A stretch of 52,504 nucleotides of DNA from Erysipelotrichaceae bacterium (GCA_021209625.1 JAJOHZ010000022.1:1-52504), one strand, 5' to 3'; positions 9,478 to 18,725 are shown, counted from the stretch's first letter. Notes: a model not told the origin generated them from the sequence alone. Program-made: numbers and translations.

Positions 9478-10240
9478 ACTCAACGTTCTTAGACAGGATA
9501 CTGAATTGATGAATTTTCATGCATTGCATCCAAAAACAAAACTCACCCTACTTTTAACATTGTATGGTTTAAGTTTTATTTATCCTTCATGGTTTGTGTA
9601 TGTTTTTACTATTCCAGTGTTATTTCTGCTTCACTTAACACATAACACGCTCAAGACTTGGAGCTTGTCTTTATTCATTGTCTTGCCTTACATTGGAATG
9701 TTAGTGCTTATTAATGGCATTCTTGTTCCTACTACTCAAGATGGTTGGTTTCAGTTCTATTCATTTGCTTTAAGCCAAAAAAGCATTCAAGTCACGCTTG
9801 AGCAAACTAAAAGTGTTGTCAGTTTGGTGTTTATCTTACTTACGCTTTTTAAACATACACCACGAAGAGTTACATTATCTTCGTTTCAGTCATCATGGGT
9901 GAAAATGGTGCTTGTTTTAGGCCTTCTCATTCTCAATTCATTGAAGGAAGCATCAAACGCACTTCAAGAAATGACCTTCATCCAACTAACCCGCACAAGT
10001 AAACCACGCTATTCTTTTTTTGATCGCATTAAAGGGTTGTTGCCTTTGATGATGTCCATCTTGAATCAACAAATGATGATGAGTCAACAAAGACAACTCT
10101 CCTATGCCTTAAGAGGGTTTCAACTCAATCAAGTCAATGCTTCTAATCATAACGTTTCTACTCCTCAAAGAAGAATCATTACAATCACGATTGTGCTACT
10201 CTTGGTGTTACTTGGAATGGAGGGCTTATCATGGATTTAA
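9470..10240 (+). CDS. ecfT: ECF transporter transmembrane component (EcfT)
   Basis: A 256-residue membrane protein with about five transmembrane segments and the coupling-helix region ending in SYALRGFQLN, which matches the Ala-Arg-Gly motif by which EcfT touches the two ATPases. It starts inside the S-component gene and ends inside the ATPase gene (10-base overlap), so S, T and A are made together. The dedicated T and A genes beside an S gene indicate a group I-type, single-substrate ECF system. Confidence 0.8.
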   Translation: MIELNVLRQDTELMNFHALHPKTKLTLLLTLYGLSFIYPSWFVYVFTIPVLFLLHLTHNTLKTWSLSLFIVLPYIGMLVLINGILVPTTQDGWFQFYSFALSQKSIQVTLEQTKSVVSLVFILLTLFKHTPRRVTLSSFQSSWVKMVLVLGLLILNSLKEASNALQEMTFIQLTRTSKPRYSFFDRIKGLLPLMMSILNQQMMMSQQRQLSYALRGFQLNQVNASNHNVSTPQRRIITITIVLLLVLLGMEGLSWI

Positions 10241-11798
10241 TTACTCTAAATCAAGTCTTCGTCACCTATCAAGGCAGCAATCAACCCGCACTCAAGAAGC
10301 TATCATTCACGATTTTTCAAGGAAGATGTGTTTTAATTCAAAGCGAAAGTGGTCATGGAAAAACCACTTTAGGGTATGTGCTTCAAGGGGTCTTTCCTTC
10401 TCTTATCCAAGGGAAGATTGAAGGATCAATCCAATATAATCCCAATGTGATTAAGCAACCGTTTCGTGATATTGGGATGTGTTTTAAAGATTCTAATCAT
10501 CACCTATCCATGATTAAAGAGTGTGTTTATGATGAACTTGCCTTTGTGTGTGAGAATCATGGTTTGGCGCAAGACGAGATATCGTTTCGTGTGAAGACCA
10601 TCGCAAGACTGTGCCATTTAGAACATGTTCTTCAAAAAGAACCTCAAAGTTTAACCATGAATGAGAAACAACGACTCTCTATAGGAGCTTTACTGTGTTT
10701 CGATGTGGATGTGCTTATCTTTGATGAACCCATGATTCATTTTGATGCTATTTATAAGAAATGGTTTCATCATTTATTAGATGATTTAAAGAAACAAGGT
10801 AAAACGATCATCTTACTTGACCATCATGTAGAGCACTACGAAACGTTGGTGGATGATGTCATTGTGTTGCATGAAGGGGGTGTGGTTTACTCAGGCCCCA
10901 TCAAGCAAGGATGGACTTTCATGACACTTGCTTCCACTGCTTATGAAAGGCTAACAAAAGTTCATGCTCATACAGGAGCACCAATAAGGAACCTACATCA
11001 AGTGCTTAAGCGTTCAAAGGAAAAGAGCATGTTTAAAATAAACAATCTGCTTCTTCAAAATGATTACTCCATGTTAAGCATCGAATCGATGGAAGCTTCT
11101 GCATCCTCTTGTATCGGTGTGTTAGGAAAAAGTGGAAGTGGGAAAACACGATTACTTAAATGCATTGCAGGCAAGATCAAACCACAAAATGGCAACATCT
11201 TTATCAAGGATCAGTTACTTAACGATTTTACTGTTGCACAACGCAGTCGTTGGATCACTTCTTTGTTTTCGAGTCCTTATCAGTTTATGACTTCCAGTGT
11301 AGAGAAAGAAATCTGTTATGGATTAAGTTCTCATTCTATAAAGGAAGATAGCTTGAATGAAATACTTAAACTATGCCAACTCAAACACGTAAGACATCTT
11401 CATCCGATGGATTGTTCAAGTTCAATTCAGAAAAGAATGTTAATGGCCATAGCATGTCTAAGAGATGCACAGCTTGTATTAATGGATCATTTGGACGCAG
11501 GTTTAGATCATATGAGCACGAGCATTCTAATAAATGTGGTGAATTTCTTGAAAAGACAAGGTAAACCATTATTATGGTATCTCACGACATTGATTTGATT
11601 GCACTCTGTTGTGAACAAGTACTCGTTTGTGATTCAAAAGCTTCCTTTGTAGGAAGCATGAAGCATTTATGTGAACATCCGTTTCTTTTAGATGATCATG
11701 GATTGCAACTCCCAACAGTGACACAATTGAGTCAAGCACTGGACTTACCACTTTGCACAACACCTCAGGAATGGAATGATTTATGGATAGAAAAATGA
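10231..11798 (+). CDS. ECF transporter fused double ATPase (EcfAA'), second half degenerate (one frameshift)
   Basis: About 522 residues after adding one A near 11574 (PLLMVSHDID is restored). Two ABC ATPase domains are fused. Domain 1 has Walker A ESGHGKTT, a weak signature LTMNEKQRLSIG and a normal Walker B VLIFDEP. Domain 2 has Walker A GKSGSGKT, but its signature is SSSIQKRMLMAIA and its Walker B reads LVLMDHLDAGLD, with His where the catalytic Glu should be. One composite ATP site therefore looks competent and the other degenerate. The fusion resembles YkoD-type ECF ATPases. The gene overlaps ecfT upstream and the MFS gene downstream. Confidence 0.8.
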
Positions 11799-12946
11799 TT
11801 TTTGGCATCTTTATTGCCTTATGGATACAATTCATCGCAACCGTTGAAATGAGCATTGTGATGCCATTAGCTCCGGTGATTGCACTGGCATACAATGTTT
11901 CTTCAGCCAATGCGATTTTATTGAACATTGGATTTGCCTTGTTTGGTGTGCTTGCGCCCTTACTTGGATACAATGGGGATAAATATGGAATTAAGAAAAT
12001 GCTTTTAGGAGCATTGTCTTTCTTTGTGTTAGGATCCATGTTAGTGGCCAGTGTGAACACCATCACAGGATATGTTCTAGGTCGATCTTTATTGGGATTA
12101 GCCTTCTTCACAATCCTAGGAATGAGTCAAAGCTATATCATTCAAACAGCACCACACCTTAAAGGTCCTTTAAGTGGGTTACATCGTATAGTCTTCGCTT
12201 TAGGCGTATTTGCTTCACCTTGGCTTGGACAAGTCTTGGTTGAGTCGGGATCACTTCAACTCCTCTATAACATCTTAACCATCACAGGAATCATAACCTT
12301 ATCTCTTACAAGTTTTATCCCAGAAATTCAAGATAAAACCACCAGTCGTTCCATCAAAGATCTACTACATACGTTAAATCAAACTGTGGTGATTGGCTGG
12401 TTGATTGCGGTTTTCCTTTATGCTTTACCCGCGATTTTCTTCTTTAATTATTTGAGCATTTACCTTAATGATTTAGGATGGAGTGGCTCTGCTATCACAA
12501 CTCAGTATACGTTAGGGGCATTAGGCAGTGTGCTAGGTGGTTTACTTATTGTCTTTATCACCGCAAAGTTTAAACTATCAACCTTACTTAAACTCTTTGT
12601 GTGGTTACCTGCCATCATCTTAGCCCTCTTTATTACTCAAGATGTCGGTTATTATCCCATCCTAGGCTTATCCTTTGGATTATTCTTTGATGCGACGTGG
12701 GGGATGGCATTTCCTTATGCGAGTACTTTAGTTCCTCACTATGCAGCCACTTTCTTAACCTTGATTTCACTGGTGATGGCTTTCACCAATGTGGTCACAA
12801 CTCTGAGTGGTTCATGGGTGTATCAAATGGGAGGATTCTCACTCATGATATGGTTGTGTGTCATCGGTGGACTCTTAGGAGCTTTGATTCAATTCATTAT
12901 CATAAAACAAAAAAAGCGCGTGAGCGCTTTTCTTATTCAACAGTAA
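11783..12946 (+). CDS. Major facilitator superfamily transporter
   Basis: A 387-residue protein with about twelve hydrophobic segments. The loop between segments 2 and 3 carries GDKYGIKK (MFS motif A), and the N-terminus shows IATVEMSIVMPLAPVI, as in drug/metabolite:H+ antiporters and small-solute permeases. It overlaps the end of the ECF ATPase gene by 16 bases with AGGAATGGA upstream, so it belongs to the same operon. It may export or import a compound related to the ECF substrate, but the specificity cannot be read. Its last codons run through the terminator shared with glmS. Confidence 0.82.
   Translation: MDRKMIFGIFIALWIQFIATVEMSIVMPLAPVIALAYNVSSANAILLNIGFALFGVLAPLLGYNGDKYGIKKMLLGALSFFVLGSMLVASVNTITGYVLGRSLLGLAFFTILGMSQSYIIQTAPHLKGPLSGLHRIVFALGVFASPWLGQVLVESGSLQLLYNILTITGIITLSLTSFIPEIQDKTTSRSIKDLLHTLNQTVVIGWLIAVFLYALPAIFFFNYLSIYLNDLGWSGSAITTQYTLGALGSVLGGLLIVFITAKFKLSTLLKLFVWLPAIILALFITQDVGYYPILGLSFGLFFDATWGMAFPYASTLVPHYAATFLTLISLVMAFTNVVTTLSGSWVYQMGGFSLMIWLCVIGGLLGALIQFIIIKQKKRVSAFLIQQ
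12909..12933. terminator. Bidirectional terminator between MFS gene and glmS
   Basis: AAAAGCGC and GCGCTTTT pair perfectly around GTGA. It lies inside the last codons of the MFS gene and next to the glmS stop, serving both convergent genes. Confidence 0.82.
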
Positions 12947-14760
12947 CTGATTTCGCAAGATTGCGAGGTTTGTCCACATCACAACCACGAAGGACGGCAG
13001 TGTAGTAAGCAAAGAGTTGCGTGATGATGATACTGACAAATGGCATGACCCAATCTTCAAGAGTTGGAAGGTTAAGGACTTCATCATACACATCCTCAGA
13101 TAATGGGGTATTCTCTTTTTTAATGACTAAGACTTTAGCTTTACGAGCTTTAACTTCTTTGATGTTTGAAATGGTTTTCTCAACAATGCTGTCCACTGTC
13201 GCAATTGCAATCACAGGCACATCATCCGTAATGAGTGAGATGGTACCGTGCTTAAGTTCTCCAGCAGGATACGCCTCTGAGTGAACGTAGGAGATTTCTT
13301 TGAGTTTCAATGAACTCTCTAATGCGACATGATAATCTAAACCTCGACCAATGAAGAATAAACTACGTGCATTCATGAATAAGGAAGCATGATGTTGAAC
13401 TTCATCCTTCTTATCAATCATTGGCTGTATGTGTTGAGCGACATTCAGTAACGTTTTCACATTAGCTTTAACTTCATCTAATGTTAAGGTTTCTTTGTAT
13501 TGTGCAGCATAGAGTGATAATGCAGCTAGTAAAGCAGATTGAACAAAGTAAGCTTTCGTACTTGCAACCGCAATTTCTAATCCTGCGTGAGTCATTAAGA
13601 CAATATCAGCTTCACGAGCAATGGATGAACCCACCACATTCACAATCGCCATGGTTTTAATGCCTTTTGATTTAGCTAAGCGAAGAGCAGCTAAAGAATC
13701 GGCCGTTTCACCAGACTGAGAAATGATGAGGACTAGTTCATTAGGGAGTAACAATGGATCACGATATCTGAATTCAGAAGCCACATCCACATCGACACTA
13801 ATACGTGCAAATTTTTCAAAATAGTATTTACCAAGCATCCCTGCATGCATGGCGGTTCCACAGGCAACCACATGGATTTTTGAGACATTGTTGAAGAATC
13901 CATGAGGGATTTTCTCTCCAGTGAAATCAAAGAGATCCCCTTGAAGTCTAGGATTCAATGTTTTTAAGAAAGCAGCAGGTTGTTCATGAATTTCTTTCAA
14001 CATGAAATGAGGGTAACCCTCTTTCTCAGCCGTTTGTTCATCCCAGTCTGCAACATTGATGGTTTTAGTTAAAACTTCTTTGTCTTTGTTTAGTACTACC
14101 ACATCATTACGAGTGACAATCGCAATCTCATCGTGTTCTAAAAGCATATAACGCTTAGTGTATTTAAGTAATGCGGTCATGTCTGAAGCGATAAAGTTTT
14201 CTTCTTCTCCTAAACCAATCAGTAATGGAGAATCATGACGAATCGCATACAGTGTTTCTGGATGATCCACAAACATCATGCCTAATGCATACGATCCACG
14301 AATCTTCTCAAGCACTTTGAGAATGGCTTGAATAGGATCTCCCTTTTTGAACATAATAGTAATCCAATAACTTCGCAACAGCTTCAGTGTCTGTTTCTGA
14401 TTCAAAGGTATAACCTTTACGAATCATGCGTTCTTTAATCGCAGCATAGTTTTCTATAATACCATTATGAACCAATGAAATGCGTGCACTGCCATGGGGA
14501 TGAGAGTTAATATCACTTGGCTCACCGTGAGTGGCCCAGCGTGTATGTCCAATTCCAACATGAGATGTTTTATAGTTGGTAAAGTCGACTTTCTTAACCA
14601 TGTCCGCAATGCGACCTTTGGTTTTTTCAGTTAATATCGTATTTTCTCTAAATAAGGAAAGACCAACGGAGTCATATCCTCTGTATTCTAATTTTGATAA
14701 TCCATTAATGAGTACATCACTGGCCTGTCTATGACCGATGTAACCTACAATTCCACACAT
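12933..14760 (-). CDS. glmS: Glutamine-fructose-6-phosphate aminotransferase (isomerizing), one frameshift
   Basis: This enzyme makes glucosamine-6-phosphate from fructose-6-phosphate and glutamine, the first step of peptidoglycan amino-sugar synthesis. The joined protein is 608 residues, normal for the family. The N-terminal glutaminase begins MCGIVGYIG with catalytic Cys2 and has HTRWATHG. Two SIS isomerase domains follow (ISQSGETADSLAAL; AYPAGELKHG) and the end is DKPRNLAKSVTVE. The frame breaks at 14341-14348 (CCC TTTTT on the plus strand); removing one base restores DYYYVQKGDPIQAIL. An essential gene of full length argues for a sequencing error. The leader carries a glmS ribozyme. Confidence 0.95.
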
Positions 14761-14777
14761 GAAAAAATGTCCTTTCT

Positions 14778-14896
14778 TTGCATTGCCCTATGATGTTGTG
14801 GGTTTGACCACGGGCTATCGAGTATGCTACCCGAAGAGGCATCCGCCGAATTTTCGATACTCCTCTTACCTCGTCACTAGTTTAGTCTGGCGCTTG
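14778..14896 (-). ncRNA. glmS ribozyme (glucosamine-6-phosphate-activated self-cleaving riboswitch)
   Basis: Read on the minus strand the leader of glmS holds the ribozyme core: AGCGCCAGACTAAACT, then GTGACGAGG, ATCGAAAATTCGGCGGATGCC and the 3' pairing region ending near ATGCAAAG. The expected cleavage point is 5' of GCGCC, at about 14893/14894. In known cases the RNA cuts itself when glucosamine-6-phosphate is abundant and the cut mRNA is degraded. Distance and orientation to glmS are standard. Confidence 0.93.
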
Positions 14897-14934
14897 ATTT
14901 AATTGTATATGTTAGGGGCTCCTTTCGTATGTTA

Positions 14935-14963
14935 AGAATATCACAATATCTTACTTCTAGCAA
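14935..14963 (-). promoter_or_regulatory. glmS promoter
   Basis: On the minus strand TTGCTA, 17 bases, TATTCT. The predicted transcript starts about 35 bases before the ribozyme cleavage point. This and the ribozyme account for most of the 14761-15067 intergenic stretch. Confidence 0.5.
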
Positions 14964-15028
14964 TGATGCTTAAACGTGTAACCGAACATAAAAAACAAGA
15001 CTTTCAGGGATTCAGAACACAAAAATGT

Positions 15029-15056
15029 TTTACATCACTCAAAAATTGTGTATAAT
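15029..15056 (+). promoter_or_regulatory. tRNA-Leu promoter
   Basis: TTTACA, 16-base spacer, TATAAT, ending 11 bases before the tRNA 5' end. Confidence 0.65.
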
Positions 15057-15067
15057 TTATAAGCACT

Positions 15068-15150
15068 GCACCAGTGGCGGAATTGGCAGACGCGCACGCT
15101 TGAGGGGCGTGTGGGAGACCGTATGGGTTCGAGTCCCATCTGGTGCACCA
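15068..15150 (+). tRNA. tRNA-Leu(GAG), reads CUC/CUU
   Basis: An 83-base class II tRNA. The acceptor arms GCACCAG and CTGGTGC pair fully, with discriminator A and an encoded CCA. The anticodon loop TTGAGGG holds GAG. A variable arm and a GGTTCGAGTCC T-arm are present. Confidence 0.97.
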
Positions 15151-15165
15151 TATGATTCAACAAAG

Positions 15166-15192
15166 CTCACTTCAATGAAGTGAGTTTTTTTA
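15166..15192 (+). terminator. Terminator after tRNA-Leu
   Basis: CTCACTT and AAGTGAG pair around CAATG, followed by seven T. Confidence 0.85.
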
Positions 15193-15244
15193 TTCCATTC
15201 AACTCTTTGAATGAATAGAAGGAACTTTGTGCTAAGATTAAATC

Positions 15245-16138
15245 ATGAAGACATCACCTCAAGTCAAAAAAATCATACGTCAAAGTCTAAAACTCACACG
15301 AATCAAACAACGTTTTTTAAATGAAAAGAATGCTTATCGATACATGCATCAGTATGGTCAACACACCATTCAACGAAAGATCATCAACATGAAGCATCTT
15401 AAGTCATTCGTTAAACTTGAGAATGTTGAGACACTTCCTGTTATTCAACTCACATCAAACATTCAAAACAATCACATCATTATCTATCTTCATGGAGGAG
15501 CTTTTGTTGAAGGGTGTACATCGTTTCATCTGAAGTTCATGGATCAGCTTGTTCAATCAACAAACATAACTTTAATTTGTCCACATTATGCACGGCTTCC
15601 TTTTTCAAATGCAAAACACACATTACATGAACTTAATCTTATGATAAAACAAGTGATTGAATTAAACCCACTGTCTATTTCTTTAGTAGCTGATTCAGCC
15701 GGAGCATGGCTTGCGCTATCACTGGCTCAAATCATGAGAGATCAATATCGTACGATGCCTGCTCATTTATTCTTACTTTCGCCGTGGCTTGATCTCACAA
15801 TGAATAAAGTTGATCCAGATTTAGAACATAGGGATGTGATATTAAGATATGAAGGACTTCGATACTTAGGACAACAATTCAATCCTAATCAAAATGTTGG
15901 ATATCAACTCAATGATTCACTTCATCACTTAGGTCAAATCCATCTTTTTTCAACTAATGATGAATTGTTTTATGATCAAGTCATGGCATTTCAAACACAA
16001 GCCAACAAAGAAAACATCACCATTAATGTTCACATTGATGAAGCACTCTTTCATGATTACATGTTGTTTCCACTACCTGAATCAAAAGAGATTTTAAGAA
16101 ATATCATTCAAGAACTAAGAACACTCACTGAGAAGTGA
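15245..16138 (+). CDS. Alpha/beta-hydrolase esterase, hormone-sensitive lipase-like
   Basis: A 297-residue alpha/beta hydrolase of the HSL (family IV) esterase type. YLHGGAFVEG provides the HGG oxyanion-hole motif, and LVADSAGAWLAL contains the nucleophile Ser in a G/A-D-S-A-G elbow. LSPWLDLT follows, and a late Asp (STNDELFYDQ) and His (ALFHDYMLF) complete the expected triad. There is no signal peptide. It stands alone between tRNA-Leu and three small membrane protein genes. The natural ester substrate is unknown. Confidence 0.85.
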   Translation: MKTSPQVKKIIRQSLKLTRIKQRFLNEKNAYRYMHQYGQHTIQRKIINMKHLKSFVKLENVETLPVIQLTSNIQNNHIIIYLHGGAFVEGCTSFHLKFMDQLVQSTNITLICPHYARLPFSNAKHTLHELNLMIKQVIELNPLSISLVADSAGAWLALSLAQIMRDQYRTMPAHLFLLSPWLDLTMNKVDPDLEHRDVILRYEGLRYLGQQFNPNQNVGYQLNDSLHHLGQIHLFSTNDELFYDQVMAFQTQANKENITINVHIDEALFHDYMLFPLPESKEILRNIIQELRTLTEK

Positions 16139-16149
16139 GTGTTCTTATT
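16117..16149. terminator. Strong terminator at the end of the esterase gene
   Basis: A perfect 13-bp stem (AAGAACACTCACT and its complement) closes on GAGA and is followed by ATTTTAA. The esterase stop codon lies inside the stem. The opposing small membrane gene ends just beyond it. Confidence 0.8.
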
Positions 16150-16431
16150 TTAACGTTTTTTACGTAGGGCGGTAAAAATCCATAAACCAATGAGATAGAG
16201 CACACCAGCAGCAGCTAAGATCATTGCATTCACCATAAAGATGAGATCATCCCAACCATTAGTGTTGGGGCCTACAAAGGACCAGAAGGCCGCAAGTGCA
16301 GCTAATGCAAATAAGATGTAAGCTCCATAAATCAGCTTAGTCACTTTAAACTTGGAAACGACGAAGACGATCAGTGCAGTAATGAAGCCAAAGGCTAATG
16401 CTAATCCTAAAATTCGAAAAGTTGTATCCAT
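16150..16431 (-). CDS. Small membrane protein, 93 residues, unknown function
   Basis: No family is recognised. Three hydrophobic segments are visible (about residues 5-25, 31-52 and 66-88), with a short polar stretch SKFKVTKLIYGAYIL after the first and a basic tail RKKR. That FK.....GAYI stretch resembles the two following proteins, which suggests a related trio. It lies 14 bases downstream of the next small gene on the same strand, probably in one transcript. The start at 16431 is preceded by GGAATCACAC, with the Shine-Dalgarno-like AAGGAA further upstream. Confidence 0.65.
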   Translation of the reverse strand: MDTTFRILGLALAFGFITALIVFVVSKFKVTKLIYGAYILFALAALAAFWSFVGPNTNGWDDLIFMVNAMILAAAGVLYLIGLWIFTALRKKR

Positions 16432-16445
16432 GTGTGATTCCTTTC

Positions 16446-16721
16446 TTAGCCTTTGATAAGGCGTTTAACCACAAACCAAGTTAATCCATATCCAAAGAGT
16501 GCAGCTGTTGATAAGACCACCATAATGGTGTATCCGATCCCAGCGTAGACATTGTCAGGATCAAAGGTAAATAACATAATGAAGAAGAACAATATGACAC
16601 TTGCGATGATAAACACGCCACTCATTAAACTGAGTTTGAAACGTTTATTTAACGCATAGTTTAATCCAAAGAGAATTGCACCAACCACGCCGCTAATCGA
16701 TAAAGGCAGTAATAGTTCCAT
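16446..16721 (-). CDS. Small membrane protein, 91 residues, unknown function (paralogue)
   Basis: Three hydrophobic segments are separated by LNKRFKLSLMSGVFI and a short DPDN loop, and the end is basic (VVKRLIKG). The start at 16721 is chosen because GGAGG stands five bases upstream; a start four codons earlier has no ribosome site. It closely resembles the product of 16928-17197 in length, in the KRFKL.....GVFII block and in the LGYxLTW-VVK ending. Function is unknown. Confidence 0.7.
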   Translation of the reverse strand: MELLLPLSISGVVGAILFGLNYALNKRFKLSLMSGVFIIASVILFFFIMLFTFDPDNVYAGIGYTIMVVLSTAALFGYGLTWFVVKRLIKG

Positions 16722-16762
16722 AAGGACCTCCATGAAAGGGATTCATTCCCTTTACACTTTGA

Positions 16763-16790
16763 ATTGTACCATATTATATAATACAGTCAA
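16763..16790 (-). promoter_or_regulatory. Promoter for the 16150/16446 small membrane genes
   Basis: On the minus strand TTGACT, 16 bases, TACAAT, about 40 bases before the start at 16721. Just upstream of the -35 lies a run of phased A/T tracts (16803-16878). Confidence 0.65.
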
Positions 16791-16908
16791 GACATTTAAT
16801 ACAAAAAAACAATTTTTTTGTGATTTTTCTTTAATTTTGATTAAAAAATGCGATTTTTTTTGATATTTTCACAATTTTGGACTAAATTAAAGGAGAATAA
16901 ACAAAAAA

Positions 16909-16928
16909 ATTAAGAGCAAGCTCTTAAT
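16909..16928 (-). terminator. Terminator of the 16928-17197 gene
   Basis: ATTAAGAGC and GCTCTTAAT pair around AA. On the minus strand a seven-T run follows. Confidence 0.78.
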
Positions 16929-17197
16929 TATTTCTTTAAAACTCCTTTAACTAACACCCAAGTAAGCACGTATCCAAGTAAAACAAAGACGGATAGAATA
17001 AGCATAACGAGGAAGCCTAAAGAGGCGAATGAGTTAGTCTCATTAGGATAATAGATCATAATGAAGAATCCCATGATAAACACCGAGATGATGTACACAC
17101 CAATAACATAATCTAGTTTAAACTTTCGATTCAAAAGATAAAAACCCCCAAAAAGCAATGATCCAATAAGAAAACTAATCAAACTAGGTAGTGGCAT
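16928..17197 (-). CDS. Small membrane protein, 89 residues, unknown function (paralogue)
   Basis: Three hydrophobic segments with the shared block LNRKFKLDYVIGVYIIS near residue 22, a YPNET loop, and an ending LGYVLTWVLVKGVLKK. It is the closest relative of the protein at 16446-16721. AAGGAGG precedes the ATG. It has its own terminator and is separated from the other two genes by about 200 AT-rich bases, so the three genes form two transcription units. No known family is recognised. Confidence 0.7.
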   Translation of the reverse strand: MPLPSLISFLIGSLLFGGFYLLNRKFKLDYVIGVYIISVFIMGFFIMIYYPNETNSFASLGFLVMLILSVFVLLGYVLTWVLVKGVLKK

Positions 17198-17259
17198 ACA
17201 ACCTCCTTAATGAACATGATTATTTTTATTGTATCGGAAATGTAGGGGTGTGAATAGGG

Positions 17260-18585
17260 TTAAAGCACAAAAGCACTTAAGAGTTGTGAGAAGAAGTCAA
17301 TTCCTTTCTCAAATGAGGTTAAAGATAAGCGTTCATCATCCGCATGAACAGTGTGTTTATCTTCTTTCATACTATCAAATGGACAAACGCGAAAGACATG
17401 ATCACTGATATCATGCATATAGCGAGCATCCGTGGCTGCAATCATGAGTGCAGGAACCACCAATTTCATGTGTGGATATACTTTCTTTAAGGTGGAGGAA
17501 ACCATATCGAAGACACCATCGTTTAAAATTGAAATCTTGGTTGGTTCATTCGCAAAGTCTGACTTTAAAACAACTCGTGATCCTTTGTGTTGATTAAGGG
17601 TTTGAAAAACATCTTGACTGCTTTGATGAGGGGCTATTCTGACGTTCAGATTAATCCAACCTTGTTGAGGCAAAACATTCATGGAGGATGACCCTCCACT
17701 CATTGTGGTTACCGCGGTTGTTCGAATATGAGCTGCTAATTTACGATCTTTTAAAAACGATTGGAAAATAAAAGGTTTAAACAAGGTTGGAAATGTATAA
17801 TACAAAGAATATGGAAAGGATGCAAAAGGAGCACATCGCTTCAGCATCTCTTTCACAGCAGGATTAAGATAAGGCTTAAATTTATGTGTTTCTACATATA
17901 CCCCTAACTGCATGGGTTCAACTAACGCACTTTGATTTGGAGGAGTGGAAGAATGACCACCTGCATCATTCACCATGGCTATAATATCCATGTAACCTTT
18001 TTCACCTATCCCAATCACATGGATATCTTCACTCACATGCAGGTGTTTTTGATCAAGAAAATCTCCACCTTCATCAATGACACAATGCAAATGAACTCCT
18101 TGATTCTTTAAGTGCATCATCATGGCTTCTGCACCAGAATCATGTTCATCACTTCCTGTTTCTTCATTATGACCCATCATAATATATAGGTCTTGAAGAA
18201 GTGGCGTGTTAGATTCAAGCAGTTGCTCAACGGATTCAAACACCGCGATAAGATGACCCTTCATATCAAGAGCACCACGTCCATAAATGTAGTTATCTTG
18301 AATGTGTCCTTCAAATGGTGGAACACTCCATGTCTTAGATACAGGAACCACATCATAATGACCCATTAAAGCTAAAGGCTTATCAGAATATTTACCTTTA
18401 AGATGAAACAGATAAGTGTGCTTATGAAAGGTGAATATCTGAGCATGAGAGAAAATTAGTGGATAATGAGAAGAAAGTGCATTTACACATCCTTCAAAGA
18501 TCGCGTCATCCATTAAAGAGCGATTAGAATATGAGATAGTAGGATAAGAGAGGATAGCCTTTAAAGCAGAGACTGAACGTTTCAT
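17260..18585 (-). CDS. M20-family metallopeptidase (PM20D1/carboxypeptidase S-like)
   Basis: About 441 residues with the M20 zinc-site motifs: ALMGHYDVVP (zinc His and Asp), YIYGRGALDMKG (bridging Asp) and MMGHNEETGSDE (catalytic Glu, then zinc Glu). A dimerisation domain follows (GGHSSTPPNQSALVEP). The last zinc ligand should be in the C-terminal HTVHADDERLS. Members of this subgroup hydrolyse N-acyl amino acids or dipeptides in the cytoplasm. The ATG at 18585, preceded by GGAAA, is preferred; another ATG six codons upstream is possible. It diverges from the queuosine-type transporter. Confidence 0.88.
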   Translation of the reverse strand: MKRSVSALKAILSYPTISYSNRSLMDDAIFEGCVNALSSHYPLIFSHAQIFTFHKHTYLFHLKGKYSDKPLALMGHYDVVPVSKTWSVPPFEGHIQDNYIYGRGALDMKGHLIAVFESVEQLLESNTPLLQDLYIMMGHNEETGSDEHDSGAEAMMMHLKNQGVHLHCVIDEGGDFLDQKHLHVSEDIHVIGIGEKGYMDIIAMVNDAGGHSSTPPNQSALVEPMQLGVYVETHKFKPYLNPAVKEMLKRCAPFASFPYSLYYTFPTLFKPFIFQSFLKDRKLAAHIRTTAVTTMSGGSSSMNVLPQQGWINLNVRIAPHQSSQDVFQTLNQHKGSRVVLKSDFANEPTKISILNDGVFDMVSSTLKKVYPHMKLVVPALMIAATDARYMHDISDHVFRVCPFDSMKEDKHTVHADDERLSLTSFEKGIDFFSQLLSAFVL

Positions 18586-18671
18586 AGTGTCATTTCCATT
18601 CATAATAATGAGATAAGTTTATAGAATTCATTCATAAGATACAAGATAAAAAAAATGAACTTTTGGTAAAC

Positions 18672-18700
18672 TTGTGTTATTAAGACAGTTCTTATATAAT
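18672..18700 (+). promoter_or_regulatory. Promoter of the YpdP-type transporter gene
   Basis: TTGTGT, 17 bases, TATAAT, 25 bases before the start codon. The leader is too short for a riboswitch. Confidence 0.65.
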
Positions 18701-18725
18701 ACAACCTGAAATAATGAGGTAAGGT

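Noticed and set aside
10137-10421. Extra reading frames on top of the ECF, MFS, Liv and adhesin genes
   Set aside because: They are shadows in other frames with no ribosome site, domain or independent support.
16881-16908. A ribosome-site-like AAAGGAGAATAA on the plus strand in the small-gene intergenic region
   Set aside because: No start codon with an open frame follows; the stretch ends in the terminator of the opposite-strand gene.
15068-17260. tRNA-Leu as an integration site with an inserted element
   Set aside because: No integrase, no repeated tRNA 3' end and no change of gene style downstream were found.
18601-18725. preQ1 riboswitch upstream of the queuosine-precursor transporter gene
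   Set aside because: The predicted transcript leader is under 20 bases and no preQ1 motif is seen.
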